The notes: generated by a model not told the origin, from the sequence alone. A DNA stretch of 64,000 nt from Pseudomonas sp. LRP2-20 (GCF_024349685.1 NZ_AP025944.1:4284001-4348000), one strand, 5' to 3'. Shown: positions 20,423-30,400, counted from the stretch's first letter. Numbers and translations: made by a program.

Positions 20423-21307
20423 TTACCAGTCCAGCGTCAACCGGCTCTCGAAGTAGCGCTCCTCACCCGTCAACGGATCGGCAAATCGCAAGCTCTGCGC
20501 CAGCAGCTTCAATGGCCGCTGATAGTCGTCTTCTTCCTTGAGCAACTCGGGGTAGAACGGGTCATTGCAGATTGCCGCCCCCAACGCCGCCATGTGCACT
20601 CGCAGCTGATGGGTCTTGCCCGTTACCGGCGAAAGCCCGTAGCGCCACAACTCGCCATTTTTCTCCAGCACCTCGGCCAAGGTCTCGCTGTTGGCCTCCC
20701 CTGCCACTTCATGCATGCGGAAGAACGGTTCGCCATGCACCAGGCGACTCTTGTGCACCAAGGGGAATGCATGCTGCGCCAAGGCGCCAGCGATGGCTTG
20801 ATAGCGCTTGTCGATACGCCGCTCCGGGAACAACCGCTGATAGGCACTGCGCGTCTGCGGATTGGCGGAAAACAGCACCAGCCCGGCGGTATGGCGGTCG
20901 ATGCGATGCAATGGCACCAGGTGAGGGTTGCCCAGGCGCCGGATCAGGCGACGCAACAGGGTTTGCTCGACGTACTCGCCCGTCGGTGTCACCGGCAGAA
21001 AGTGCGGTTTGTCGGCCACCACCAGGTGCTCATCCACATGCAGGATGGTTTCCTGCACCGGAATCGGCCGCTCGTTGGGTACTTCGCGGAAATAGTGGAT
21101 GCGCATGCCGCGACGGTATGGCAAGTCGGCGGTAATCGCCCTGCCCTGTGCATCGAGCACCCGGCCGCGCGCGAAGCGATCGAGCCACTGATTGCGCTCG
21201 ATGGCCTTGAAATGATCGCACAGGCAATCGAGCACCGTGGCCCAGTTGCCGGGCGGCAGGCAAACCGTGCTGGCTTGCTGGTGGGCGGGGTCGAAAGGCG
21301 TGGTCAT
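20423..21307 (-). CDS. RluA-family pseudouridine synthase
   Basis: A 294-residue protein with the RluA signature LVPLHRIDRHTAGLVLFSANPQ (about residues 130-151); the Asp of HRIDR is catalytic. Other family blocks are ILHVDEHLVVADKPHFLPVTPTG and GKTHQLRVHMAALGAAI. It isomerises uridine in rRNA or tRNA; the exact position is not predictable from sequence. No S4 domain is obvious. Starts at the ATG at 21307; monocistronic or followed by the terminator-like hairpin. Confidence 0.92.
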   Translation of the reverse strand: MTTPFDPAHQQASTVCLPPGNWATVLDCLCDHFKAIERNQWLDRFARGRVLDAQGRAITADLPYRRGMRIHYFREVPNERPIPVQETILHVDEHLVVADKPHFLPVTPTGEYVEQTLLRRLIRRLGNPHLVPLHRIDRHTAGLVLFSANPQTRSAYQRLFPERRIDKRYQAIAGALAQHAFPLVHKSRLVHGEPFFRMHEVAGEANSETLAEVLEKNGELWRYGLSPVTGKTHQLRVHMAALGAAICNDPFYPELLKEEDDYQRPLKLLAQSLRFADPLTGEERYFESRLTLDW

Positions 21308-21356
21308 GGCAAGGCTCTAGCAATAAAGCTGCGCATTATCCCCCAAGCCCGGCGCC

Positions 21357-21665
21357 TCAACCAGCCTCGTGTACCCCCTCGCTGTACGCCTTCAACCAGC
21401 GCAGCACCTGCACGGCCTCCCAGCGCCCTGGGTCATAGAGTGCATAGACCAGGCCCTGGTACCCCACCACATCCAGCCCACGGTGGTAACCAGCGCGCTG
21501 GAACAACGCCTCGATCTCTGCAAAACAGGTGTTGAAATGCACCTTGCCGAATGGCGTGCGGTCATCGGTGACCAGGCCTTCGAGGCGCAATTCCAGTACG
21601 GCGTCACACACCCGCTCCACCGGCATACGGTTGACGCTGTACTTGAGTTGCTCGACGTTGAGCAT
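21357..21665 (-). CDS. 102-residue protein of unknown function under a LexA box
   Basis: I do not recognise a named family. The product is a soluble, mixed-charge protein without signal or membrane segments, starting MLNVEQLKYSVNRMPVERVCD and containing DDRTPFGKVHFNTCFAEIEAL. Its start codon has GAGGTG six bases upstream and a near-perfect LexA box 16 bases upstream, so it should be repressed by LexA and induced by DNA damage. P. aeruginosa has small LexA-controlled proteins of similar size, but I cannot confirm homology. On the same strand and downstream of the M15 peptidase gene (71-bp gap), with its own operator. Confidence 0.8.
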   Translation of the reverse strand: MLNVEQLKYSVNRMPVERVCDAVLELRLEGLVTDDRTPFGKVHFNTCFAEIEALFQRAGYHRGLDVVGYQGLVYALYDPGRWEAVQVLRWLKAYSEGVHEAG

Positions 21666-21680
21666 GGATTCACCTCGATA

Positions 21681-21696
21681 CTGTATTTATATACAG
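21681..21696 (-). promoter_or_regulatory. LexA box (SOS operator)
   Basis: CTGTATTTATATACAG fits the gamma-proteobacterial consensus CTGT-N8-ACAG, with an AT-only centre and one departure from alternating TA. Sixteen bases before the start of the 102-residue gene, where LexA would block transcription. Confidence 0.85.
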
Positions 21697-21736
21697 CATA
21701 CGGAGAGCGACACACCCGCGTCAATCGGCCCGACCC

Positions 21737-22168
21737 TCACTGCAGCCCTGACAGATAGCCCGTGCCCTTGCGAATGGTCAGCACCTCACGACGCGGTGCA
21801 ACCGCAGAAACCGCAAGATGAACCCAGCTGTCGAACTCCAGGATCAACTGGTCGAACGCCACGGCGCTCTCACTCAGCCGCCGAACCACCTCACGGTTGT
21901 GTACGTCGACCACCGTGAAATCCGCCGCCAGGCCACGGATGTGCTGGCTCTTTTGCGCACCGCCAACGCGCGCATTCACCGCCGCGCTACGGTAACCGCT
22001 GCTGATGATGATGGGCCGGCCGAATAACGTACGTACCTGCTCGAGCACCTCGCAGAGCAGGCGCAGATTGCCGATCACTTCAGGCGAAGGCGTGTTGTCC
22101 AGTCCTTCTCTCGCGGCAATCTGCGAAGCGGTCATTTCGTTGAGGGTAAAGTGTGGCGTAAGAAACAT
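21737..22168 (-). CDS. M15-family peptidase (peptidoglycan D,D/L,D-carboxypeptidase type)
   Basis: A 143-residue Peptidase_M15 domain protein. The zinc-site pattern is visible: SSGYRSAAVNARVGG (about residues 56-70), SQHIRGLAADFTV with His and Asp, and SWVHLAVS with the last His. It should cut peptide bonds in peptidoglycan stems. There is no signal peptide, as in phage endolysins, so it may be a domesticated phage enzyme, although no other phage gene is nearby. Lies just upstream of the SOS-box gene on the same strand. Confidence 0.85.
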   Translation of the reverse strand: MFLTPHFTLNEMTASQIAAREGLDNTPSPEVIGNLRLLCEVLEQVRTLFGRPIIISSGYRSAAVNARVGGAQKSQHIRGLAADFTVVDVHNREVVRRLSESAVAFDQLILEFDSWVHLAVSAVAPRREVLTIRKGTGYLSGLQ

Positions 22169-22273
22169 GGCTGCTTTCTCGATGAGTGCAAAGGGCCGAT
22201 AACGCTTAATCGGCGCCTCATCATCGTTTCTGACCGCCAGGCGATGCAGGAAGGCAAATATTCCCTCTGCCCA

Positions 22274-22513
22274 TCAGGTTGCAAGGAATGCAACCACCTG
22301 CTCGGCGTCGAATGGCCAATGCAGCTCGGCAGCAGTATCGCCGCGTCGCAGCACAGGAATGATCAACCCGTACCGTTCGAACAGCGCCTCGTCATCGGCG
22401 ATATCGACCAGTTCGATCAACAAGCCGTGATCAACAAAGGGCATGAGCACGGCTTCGGCCACTTCGCACAAGTGGCACCCAACGGTGCCGAAGAGTTGGC
22501 ATTCAGGCAGCAT
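22274..22513 (-). CDS. Glutaredoxin-like protein (DUF836)
   Basis: A 79-residue thioredoxin-fold protein with the redox motif GCHLC (residues 13-17) in MLPECQLFGTVGCHLCEVAE and the cis-Pro segment GLIIPVLRRG. It probably reduces disulfides or glutathionylated proteins in the cytoplasm. The ATG at 22513 is chosen because it gives the standard beta-strand start; longer starts add Arg/Pro-rich non-family residues. Confidence 0.85.
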   Translation of the reverse strand: MLPECQLFGTVGCHLCEVAEAVLMPFVDHGLLIELVDIADDEALFERYGLIIPVLRRGDTAAELHWPFDAEQVVAFLAT

Positions 22514-22586
22514 GGGGCAGGCTCGATTTGGCTGTTGGGAGAAGCCTATTCTAGGTCCGTCCTGCCCCCTGTGCACCTGACCTTGC

Positions 22587-23795
22587 TCAATCCTGGCTGG
22601 TGGCACCGATCCGGTGCAGCGACAGGTCTGCGCCCTGGAACTCCTGCTCATGGCTCAAGCGCAGGCCATGCAGCTGGCGAATCAGGCCGTACACGGCAAA
22701 ACCACCCGTCAGAGCGATCAGCACGCCTGCCAGGCTGCCCAGCAGCTGGCTGATCAGGCTGACACCCCCCATGCCACCCAGCACTGTCTGGCCAAACACA
22801 CCGCAGGCAATCCCTCCCCACAAGCCGCACAGGCCGTGCAGCGGCCAGACACCGAGCACATCGTCGATCTTCCAGCGGTTCTGCGCAGCAGTGAAACTCC
22901 AGACGAACAGCACCCCCGCCACCAGGCCGGTGACCAGCGCACCGATGGGGTGCATGAGGTCAGAGCCTGCACAGATCGCCACCAGGCCCGCCAGCGGCCC
23001 GTTGTGCAGGAAGCCTGGGTCGTTGCGCCCGGCCAGCAAGGCCGCGAGGGTGCCGCCGACCATGGCCATCAGCGAGTTGATCGCCACCAGGCCGCTGACC
23101 CCCTGCAAGGTCTGGGCACTCATCACGTTGAAGCCGAACCAGCCGATGATCAGGATCCACGAGCCCAGCGCCAGGAACGGAATGCTCGACGGCGCGAAGG
23201 CCACCAGGCGACCGTCGCGATAGCGCCCGCGCCGCGCGCCCAGCAACAGTACCGCCGCCAGCGCCAGCCAGCCGCCCATGGCATGCACCACCACCGAGCC
23301 GGCAAAGTCGTGGAACGGCGCACCGAAGCGGGCCTGCAGCCAAGCCTGCACGCCGAAGTTGCCATTCCACACCACACCTTCGAAGAAGGGGTAGATGAAC
23401 GCCACGATGAGCGCCGTGGCGCACAGCTGCGGCGCGAAGCGCGCACGTTCGGCGATCCCCCCCGAGATGATCGCGGGAATCGCCGCTGCGAAGGTCAGCA
23501 GGAAAAAGCATTTGACCAGCGCATAGCCGTGGTCGGCAGCCAGTTGTGACGCCGGCTGCAGGAAGTTCACGCCATAAGCGATCCAGTAGCCGATGAAGAA
23601 ATACACCAACGCGGAGATGGCGAAATCGCTGAGGATCTTCGACAGCGCGTTGACCTGGTTCTTGTGGCGCACGGTGCCCACTTCGAGAAAGGCGAAGCCG
23701 GCGTGCATGGCAAGCACCAGAATGGCGCCCATGAGGATGAACAGGGTGTTGGAGCCGTGGACGAGGGAGTCCATCGCGCTGTGCATGTTTTCCAT
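22587..23795 (-). CDS. amt: Ammonium transporter, Amt family
   Basis: A 402-residue polytopic membrane protein with about eleven helices. The N-terminal helix GSNTLFILMGAILVLAMHAGFAFLEVGTVRHKN is the AmtB/MEP signature, and the pore-lining segments FAGSVVVHAMGGWLAL (first twin His) and WPLHGLCGLWGGIACG (second) are present. It conducts ammonium across the inner membrane. The ATG at 23795 gives MENMHSAMD. No glnK partner lies next to it, unlike the usual glnK-amtB pair. A GCACC-N5-GGTGC site upstream fits NtrC control. Confidence 0.92.
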   Translation of the reverse strand: MENMHSAMDSLVHGSNTLFILMGAILVLAMHAGFAFLEVGTVRHKNQVNALSKILSDFAISALVYFFIGYWIAYGVNFLQPASQLAADHGYALVKCFFLLTFAAAIPAIISGGIAERARFAPQLCATALIVAFIYPFFEGVVWNGNFGVQAWLQARFGAPFHDFAGSVVVHAMGGWLALAAVLLLGARRGRYRDGRLVAFAPSSIPFLALGSWILIIGWFGFNVMSAQTLQGVSGLVAINSLMAMVGGTLAALLAGRNDPGFLHNGPLAGLVAICAGSDLMHPIGALVTGLVAGVLFVWSFTAAQNRWKIDDVLGVWPLHGLCGLWGGIACGVFGQTVLGGMGGVSLISQLLGSLAGVLIALTGGFAVYGLIRQLHGLRLSHEQEFQGADLSLHRIGATSQD

Positions 23796-23850
23796 GAAAG
23801 AGGCAGACCTGCTGAAAAAAGCACCAGGACAGTTCAAGAACCTGCATCCC

Positions 23851-23867
23851 TGCACCGAATCGGTGCC
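23851..23867 (-). promoter_or_regulatory. NtrC-type binding site upstream of amt
   Basis: TGCACC-GAATC-GGTGC matches the NtrC consensus TGCACC-N5-GGTGCA. It lies about 56-72 bases before the amt start. A separate 8-bp inverted repeat (ACCCGGTT...AACCGGGT, 23875-23896) is adjacent. The 321-bp gap between amt and the next gene (23796-24116) holds no other feature I can support. Confidence 0.55.
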
Positions 23868-24116
23868 AGCTTTTACCCGGTTTTGCTGAACCGGGTGCGG
23901 CCTGCGTGGTTTTTTCTTGGGTTTGTCGTGGATTGGGTTAAGGTTTATCGGTATCCGCCAGGGTCAACGCCCTGGTTCGGCGCACCGCACCGGGTTACGC
24001 CCCGCGTTGTGGCAAATCTCAGTAGCAAGGCCCATACCAGCGCCGCTAGTGAACCTTCCACACACCCGGTCACTCGAATGACCTACACACCCGCACACCG
24101 ACACAGGGAGAGCACA

Positions 24117-24431
24117 ATGGCCAGCAAATCGGCAAAGACTGCACAAGAGATATTGATGGCTGACTTCCAGGCCTTGGTCCGCGATACCGAGAAACTGCTG
24201 GCCGATACTGCCAACCTGGCAGGCGACCAGGCCGACGAGCTGCGCGAGCAGATCCACGACCGCCTGACCCAGGCCCGCGAAACCCTGCAACTGACCCAGG
24301 ACTCGGTGCGTGAGCGCGGCCAGGCAGCACTCGGCAGCGCCGAACAGTACGTCCAGGAAAACCCCTGGCAGGCCATTGGTATTGCTGCAGGCGTCGGCCT
24401 GTTGATCGGCCTGCTGGCCAATCGGCGCTAA
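24117..24431 (+). CDS. ElaB/YqjD/DUF883-family membrane-anchored protein
   Basis: A 104-residue protein: a long charged helix (residues 1-80, many Ala/Glu/Gln) followed by ENPWQAIGIAAGVGLLIGLLANRR, the Gly-zipper C-terminal anchor typical of YqjD/ElaB. Members associate with the inner membrane and with ribosomes in stationary phase. A GGGAG precedes the ATG at 24117. First of three genes in a probable operon (yqjD-yqjE-like order). Confidence 0.88.
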   Translation: MASKSAKTAQEILMADFQALVRDTEKLLADTANLAGDQADELREQIHDRLTQARETLQLTQDSVRERGQAALGSAEQYVQENPWQAIGIAAGVGLLIGLLANRR

Positions 24432-24440
24432 GGAGCCCCC

Positions 24441-24815
24441 ATGGAGAATGACAGCATTGGCACCAGCGCCTCGGGCAAGCGCCTGGGCGCGGCGCTGCTG
24501 GGGCTGCTGCACAGCCACATCGAACTGTTCGGCATCGAACTGCAGGAACAGAAAGCACGCACCCTCAGCCTGCTGCTGTTCGCCGGCCTGGCACTGGTGT
24601 TCGCGCTGCTGTTGCTGACGGCCTTGTCCGGCTTGCTGCTGGTGCTGCTGTGGGACAGCTATCGCCTGGCCGGCATCATCGGCCTGTGCGTTTTCTATGG
24701 TGCAGCAGCGCTGTATTGCGGCCTGCGCCTGAAAGCTGCGGTGTTCGACGAGTCATCACCGTTTGGTGCGACCCTCGACGAACTGGCCAAGGACCGGGAG
24801 CGCCTGTTGCCATGA
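24441..24815 (+). CDS. YqjE-like phage-holin-family membrane protein (DUF1469)
   Basis: A 124-residue protein with two adjacent membrane helices at about residues 47-72 and 76-98 (LLLFAGLALVFALLLLTALS, then LAGIIGLCVFYGAAALYCG), preceded by a conserved amphipathic helix, LLGLLHSHIELFGIELQEQKAR. This is the actinobacterial-holin-like/YqjE pattern; the family is not a true holin here. Starts 9 bp after the YqjD-like gene; its stop overlaps the next start (ATGA). Confidence 0.88.
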   Translation: MENDSIGTSASGKRLGAALLGLLHSHIELFGIELQEQKARTLSLLLFAGLALVFALLLLTALSGLLLVLLWDSYRLAGIIGLCVFYGAAALYCGLRLKAAVFDESSPFGATLDELAKDRERLLP

Positions 24816-25141
24816 GCCTGCCTGAACTACCGAATACCCGTAACCCACGGGAACTGCGCAAGGCGCTACTGCGCCTGCGCCTGGAAATGCACCGCCAGGA
24901 GATTCGCCACGAATCCGGCCAGTTGCTGCAACCCTTGCAGCGCCTGCGCGGCATGGGCAGCTCGCTGCAGGACGGGTTGGGTATCAAGCATGCGCCGTTG
25001 TGGGGCATTGGCGCCGTCGTGGCGCTGGGCTTTCTCACCGGCAAAGGGGTGCGTAGCGGTAACCTGAGCCGCCTGGTCCGGCTGGGCACCAGCCTGCTGC
25101 CGCTGGTGCGCCTCTACCTGCAAGGCAACCGCCGCCCTTGA
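24812..25141 (+). CDS. YqjK-like small protein
   Basis: A 109-residue basic protein, starting MSLPELPNTRNPRELRKALLRLRLEMHRQEIRHES with one weak hydrophobic stretch (LWGIGAVVALGFLTGKG). The position, third after yqjD- and yqjE-like genes with a 4-bp ATGA overlap, argues for the same envelope role. No catalytic motif is visible. Confidence 0.8.
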   Translation: MSLPELPNTRNPRELRKALLRLRLEMHRQEIRHESGQLLQPLQRLRGMGSSLQDGLGIKHAPLWGIGAVVALGFLTGKGVRSGNLSRLVRLGTSLLPLVRLYLQGNRRP

Positions 25142-25149
25142 ACGCCCCT

Positions 25150-25175
25150 ACCGGCCCTGATCCCACAGGGCCGGT
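25150..25175 (+). terminator. Hairpin at the end of the yqjD-like operon
   Basis: ACCGGCCCTG, 6-base loop, CAGGGCCGGT: a perfect 10-bp stem 9 bp after the stop, without a T-run. Confidence 0.5.
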
Positions 25176-25246
25176 GTCGATCTGCCCCTTGCACGCCTGC
25201 CCACGACACCGGAAGCTATACCCTTCGATCGACAGGAGACCGCGCC

Positions 25247-26578
25247 TTGGACTGGCACACCCTGCTCACCCGCGAACGCCTCGGCAAAGCCCTTTACAGT
25301 GCCGAAGAACTGGGCCGCAGCCCTTTCCACAAAGACCATGACCGGATCATCTTCTCAGGGGCCTTTCGCCGCCTCGGGCGCAAGACCCAGGTCCACCCCG
25401 TTACCAGCAACGACCATATCCACACGCGCCTGACCCATTCCCTGGAGGTCAGCTGCGTCGGCCGCTCACTGGGCATGCGCGTCGGCGAAACACTGCGCGC
25501 CAGCCTGCCCGAGTGGTGCGAACCCAGCGACCTGGGCATGATCGTGCAGTCGGCCTGCCTGGCTCACGACATCGGCAACCCGCCGTTCGGCCACTCCGGT
25601 GAAGATGCCATTCGCCACTGGTTCCAGCAGGCGGCCGGGCGTGGCTGGCTGGACGACATGAACGACGACGAGCGTGCCGACTTCCTCAACTTCGAGGGCA
25701 ACGCCCAAGGCTTTCGCGTGCTGACCCAGCTCGAATATCACCAGTTCGATGGCGGCACCCGGCTCACCTACGCCACCCTGGGTACCTACCTCAAATACCC
25801 TTGGACGGCCCGGCATGCCGATGCCCTCGGGTACAAGAAGCACAAGTTCGGCTGCTACCAGAGCGAGCTACCGCTGCTGGAGCAGATTGCCCGCAAGCTC
25901 GGCCTGCCGCTGCTCGAGGAACAGCGCTGGGCCCGTCACCCGCTGGTCTACCTGATGGAGGCAGCAGATGACATCTGCTACGCCCTGATCGACCTGGAAG
26001 ACGGCCTGGAGATGGAGTTGCTGCACTACGCCGAAGTCGAAGCGCTGTTGCTCGACCTGGTCGGTGACGACTTGCCGGAAACCTATCGTCAGCTTGGCCC
26101 TGCCGACTCCCGGCGACGCAAACTGGCAATACTGCGTGGCAAGGCTATCGAGCACCTGACCAACGCCGCTGCCCGCGCGTTCGTCGAGCAACAGCAGGCA
26201 CTGCTGAGCGGGCGTTTGAGCGGCGACCTGGTCGAGCACATGCACGGCCCGGCCAAGCGCTGCGTACTGCAAGCCAAAGACATGGCGCGCAACAAGATCT
26301 TCCAGGACAAACGCAAGACGCTGCACGAGATCGGTGCCTACACCACGCTGGAAATCCTGCTCAACACGTTCTGTGGTGCCGCCCTGGAACAGCACGGCGG
26401 GCGCGCGCCTTCGTTCAAGAGCCGCCGTGTGCTCGACCTGATCGGCAACAACGCCCCCAACCCGCACGACTCGCTGCACAAGGCGTTCCTGCGCATGATC
26501 GATTTCATCGCCGGCATGACCGACAGCTATGCCAGCGAGATGGCTCGGGAAATGACCGGGCACTCCAGCCCGATCTGA
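25247..26578 (+). CDS. dgt: dGTPase-like HD-domain triphosphohydrolase
   Basis: A 443-residue protein of the deoxyguanosinetriphosphate triphosphohydrolase-like family, releasing triphosphate from dNTPs. The metal site is seen as [15 protein letters not shown] and [15 protein letters not shown], with a later Asp in [19 protein letters not shown]. The start is TTG at 25247 with CAGGAG 9 bases upstream; [13 protein letters not shown] is the expected family N-terminus. Cytoplasmic, probably single gene. It is the type 2 (shorter) form, not the 505-residue enterobacterial Dgt. Confidence 0.92.
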   Translation: MDWHTLLTRERLGKALYSAEELGRSPFHKDHDRIIFSGAFRRLGRKTQVHPVTSNDHIHTRLTHSLEVSCVGRSLGMRVGETLRASLPEWCEPSDLGMIVQSACLAHDIGNPPFGHSGEDAIRHWFQQAAGRGWLDDMNDDERADFLNFEGNAQGFRVLTQLEYHQFDGGTRLTYATLGTYLKYPWTARHADALGYKKHKFGCYQSELPLLEQIARKLGLPLLEEQRWARHPLVYLMEAADDICYALIDLEDGLEMELLHYAEVEALLLDLVGDDLPETYRQLGPADSRRRKLAILRGKAIEHLTNAAARAFVEQQQALLSGRLSGDLVEHMHGPAKRCVLQAKDMARNKIFQDKRKTLHEIGAYTTLEILLNTFCGAALEQHGGRAPSFKSRRVLDLIGNNAPNPHDSLHKAFLRMIDFIAGMTDSYASEMAREMTGHSSPI

Positions 26579-26588
26579 ACCCACGGAC

Positions 26589-26617
26589 GCCTCGCCCGGT
26601 GCAATACCGGACGAGGC
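26589..26617 (+). terminator. Hairpin after dgt
   Basis: GCCTCG-C-CCGGT paired with ACCGG-A-CGAGGC, one internal mismatch, no clear T-run. The rest of the 282-bp gap to 26860 is AT-rich and should hold the promoter of the two-component pair. Confidence 0.5.
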
Positions 26618-26860
26618 TCCTTGGCTTCAGAAATTTCCTACAAGTAACGCCAACTGATTAAACATCAACTAAACAAACTTACGAAATCTCACAAAATCAC
26701 CTTTGACAACGAAGTAAATTCTTACATTTCGTAGCTCAATTTGTACTCGATTGTAAGCCATTTCCCATATATGGCGAATCTCCTTGCCGTATATCCCCGA
26801 TGACTTGCAACTGGGGTAAGGTGCTTCCTGCCTCCGCCATCCGCCGCAGGGAATCTGAAC

Positions 26861-27481
26861 ATGAATAGTGTATTTATTGTCGATGACCATCCTGTCATCC
26901 GCCTTGCTGTCCGCATGTTGCTCGAAAACCAGAATTACAAGGTCGTGGGCGAATCGGACAACGGCGTAGATGCCATGCAGATGATTCGTGAGACGCAGCC
27001 TGAATTGGTGATTCTGGACATCAGCATCCCCAGGCTTGATGGCCTGGAGGTACTTGCACGCTTCCAGGCCATGGCCTTGCCATTGAAGGTGCTCATCCTC
27101 ACCGCACAGTCTCCGGCGCTGTTCGCCGTGCGCTGCATGCACTCAGGTGCAGCGGGTTATGTATGCAAGCAGGAAGATCTGAACGAACTACTCAGTGCAA
27201 TCAAGGCGGTGATCGCCGGATATAACTACTTCCCCAGTCAGGCCATTCATAACTGCCACGAAACAGCGGACTCCGATTTGCGACTTTTCCGACTAGTTAA
27301 CGATCGAGAACTCATGGCACTGCAACTTTTCGCCCAGGGCCGCAGCAATCAGGAGATCGCCAAAGGCATGTTTCTCAGCAACAAGACCGTCAGCACCTAC
27401 AAGAAGCGGCTCATGCAGAAACTGCAGGCTGACTCCTTGGTCGACCTGATCGAAATGGCCAAACGCAACGCGCTGGTCTGA
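26861..27481 (+). CDS. BvgA/EvgA-like response regulator
   Basis: A 206-residue NarL/FixJ-type regulator. Receiver residues: FIVDDHP (Asp8-9), phospho-Asp in VILDISIPRLDG (Asp54), Thr in LILTAQSP and Lys in GYVCKQED. The C-terminal LuxR helix-turn-helix is RELMALQLFAQGRSNQEIAKGMFLSNKTVSTYKKRLMQKL. It precedes the hybrid kinase by only 7 bp, so the two are one operon. Codon use and upstream base composition are more AT-rich than neighbours, which may reflect later acquisition. Confidence 0.93.
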   Translation: MNSVFIVDDHPVIRLAVRMLLENQNYKVVGESDNGVDAMQMIRETQPELVILDISIPRLDGLEVLARFQAMALPLKVLILTAQSPALFAVRCMHSGAAGYVCKQEDLNELLSAIKAVIAGYNYFPSQAIHNCHETADSDLRLFRLVNDRELMALQLFAQGRSNQEIAKGMFLSNKTVSTYKKRLMQKLQADSLVDLIEMAKRNALV

Positions 27482-27488
27482 GGTATTG

Positions 27489-30400
27489 ATGGTGCAATTG
27501 ATTACCTGCCTGCTCATCGTCCTGACCCTGGGCTGCAACCTGGTGCAGGCCGCCTCCCATGAAGCCGTGCCCTATACACTGCTGGCCCGCTCCTCAACGA
27601 TGACCCTGAGCCCGACATTGACGGAGCAGCAACGGCAGTGGCTGCAGGGCCGACATGCCCTGATCCTGGGCACCTCGGCCCCCGACTATCCACCCTTCGA
27701 CATCACCAGTGGCGGCCAGGTCTACCAGGGCCTCACCGCCGAATATGCCAGCCTGATCGGCAAGGCGCTGAGCCTGCCGGTCCAGGTCGTCCGCTACCCC
27801 CACCGGCAAGCGGCCGTTCAGGCACTCAAGCGCGGCGACATCGACCTGCTCGGCAGTGCCAATGGTTACGAAGCGGTAACCGAGGGACTGGCACTTTCGC
27901 ACCCCTATGCCGTCGATCAACCCGTGCTGGTCACACGGGAAGATGAACAACGCCCCCTCAACGCAGGCCTGGCCGACATGCGCCTGGGCATGCTCTACCA
28001 CTACCTGCCCCAGGAAAATGTCCACACCGCTTATCCCAAAGCCGAAGTGCTGGCGTTCGGCTCTTCAACCCAGGCCCTCAACGCCGTGGCATTTGGCCAG
28101 GCCGATGTATTCATCGGCGACACCATTTCGACGCACTACCAACTCAATCGCGGCCACCTTCCACGCTTGCGCATGGCAAGTTTCGGCCAGCACGAAAACG
28201 TCGGCTTCAGTTTCGCGATGCGCGCTGAGGACGTGCACCTCATAACCCTGGTCAATGCGACGCTCGACCGCCAGTCCAGCGCCGTGCGGGCCAGCATCTA
28301 CAAGCGCTGGAGCGCGGGCGGCGACCTGCTGCTGAGCGATCGAAAACTCCAGCTGACAGCCGAGGAGGAGCAGTGGCTGCTCAGCCACCCGGTCATGCAG
28401 GTCGCCATCGACGAAACGGCGGCGCCACTTTCCTATTTCGATGGCAATGGCCATTTTCGCGGAATAACCGCCGACCTGCTGGACCTGATACGCCTGCGTA
28501 CCGGCCTGCGCTTCGAGGTGCAACGGGCCACTGGCACCGCCGACATGCTCGCCCGCCTGGAAAACGGGCGGGTCAACATGATTGCTGCGCTTGCCAGCGA
28601 CGGGATCACCGGCAAGCCTCTGCACCTGAGCCGGCCCTACCTTGAAAGCCCGCATGTGCTGGTTACACGCACCGAAGATGAACAGTTCGGTTCTCTGGAG
28701 CAACTGAGCGGGCAGCGCATTGCCATCTCCCGTTACAGCAACCTGGACGACCTGCTGGCAACCCGCTTCCCGCGGGTCAACTGGATCGAGACCGAGAGCC
28801 CCTATTACTCCGTGGAGTTGCTCAAAAGTGGCGCGGTCGACGCTGTGATTACCCCCTTGATCGATGCCAATCACGCCTTGGCCGGCAATACCGAGCTGAT
28901 CATTCGCAACACGGTGGGCAGCGAGCCCGCCATCTTCGCCATGGCCACCAGCGAACAGGACATGCCCCTTGCCACGATCCTCGACAAGGCCCTGCTGAGT
29001 ATTTCACCGGAGGAGCTGGGGGTCATAAACAATCGCTGGCGCGGCTACGATGTGCATGAAGATGCAAGCTGGCCAGCCTTGCGCCGCCTGATCCTGCAAG
29101 TGCTGCTGGGCACTGGCCTGTTGCTGTTGCTGGCCCTGATCTGGAACGCCCACCTGCGGGGGCAGATCAAACATCGCCAACGTGCCGAACGTGCACTGAA
29201 CGATCAGCTGGAGTTCATGGGTGCGCTGCTCAACGGCACCCCGCACCCGATGTATGTGCGCGACCGCGAAGGGCGCCTGCAAAGCTGTAATGCCAGCTAC
29301 CTGGAGGCCGTCCAGTCCAGCCTGGAGGCAGTTACTGGCAAGCGCCTGGACGAGAGCCCGTTCGCGGACGCCGAGAACACCCGTCAGATCCAGGCCGACT
29401 ACCAGCAGGTGATGGCTGCTGGCGTGCCGCTGATCATCGACCGCCCCTTACGCGTCAAGGACAGGCAGCTCACCATCTACCACTGGATCCTGCCCTATCG
29501 TGACTCGCTGGGCGAAGTGCAAGGGATCATTGGTGGCTGGATCGACATCAGCGAACGCCGCAAGCTTGTGCAGGAGCTGCGCGAAGCCAAGCGCCTGGCC
29601 GACGACGCAAACCGCGCCAAGAGCACCTTCCTTGCCACCATCAGCCACGAGATCCGCACACCGATGAATGCGGTCATCGGCATGCTCGAACTGGCACTGA
29701 GGCGTGCCCTGCAGGGGCAAGCAGACCCCACTTCGCTGGAAGTCGCCCACCACTCGGCCAGGGATTTGCTTGGCCTGATCGGCGATATCCTGGATATCGT
29801 GCGTATCGAGTCCGGCCACCTGTCTCTCAGCCCAGAGGCGGTCGATCCTGCCGCACTGGTCGAGTCGGTTGGCCGCGTGTTCGATGGTCAGGCCCGGCAG
29901 AAGAACCTGTCCCTGGTGGTCAGCATCAGCCCCAGCGCGCGCGGCCATGCCTTGCTCGACCCACTGCGCTTCAAGCAGATCCTGTCCAACCTTGTCAGCA
30001 ATGCCATCAAGTTTACCGAGCAAGGGCAGATCCAGGTCACGCTCGGCTTGCGCGACGAAGGCCCTGGCGCGCTGTCGACACTGGAGCTTGAGGTGCGTGA
30101 CAGCGGCATCGGTATTGCTGACGAAGATCTGCAGCGGCTGTTCAACCCGTTCGTCCAGGCCAATCCCCATAGCCCAGGCGCCCGTGCAGGTACTGGGCTG
30201 GGCCTGGCTATCTGCCGCAGTCTGTGCGAGATGATGGGAGGCAACCTGAGCATCAAGAGCCATCCGGGCTTTGGCACACAGGTTCGCCTGATGCTGCCGC
30301 TGGAGCGCGTGGATACCCCGGTGACACCCGTATTGGGGGTGGAAGAGGTCGAAGCCCCCGCTCCCGACCTGAAGGTGCTGGTCATCGACGATCACCCGGC

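Noticed and set aside
23812-23827. Sigma-54 promoter of amt (TGGTGC...CAGCA on the leftward strand)
   Set aside because: GG and GC are 11 bases apart instead of 10, and the -24 box is poor.
24441-24815. Phage holin as sign of a prophage
   Set aside because: The holin-family label comes from the fold; gene order and neighbours match the chromosomal yqjD-yqjE set.
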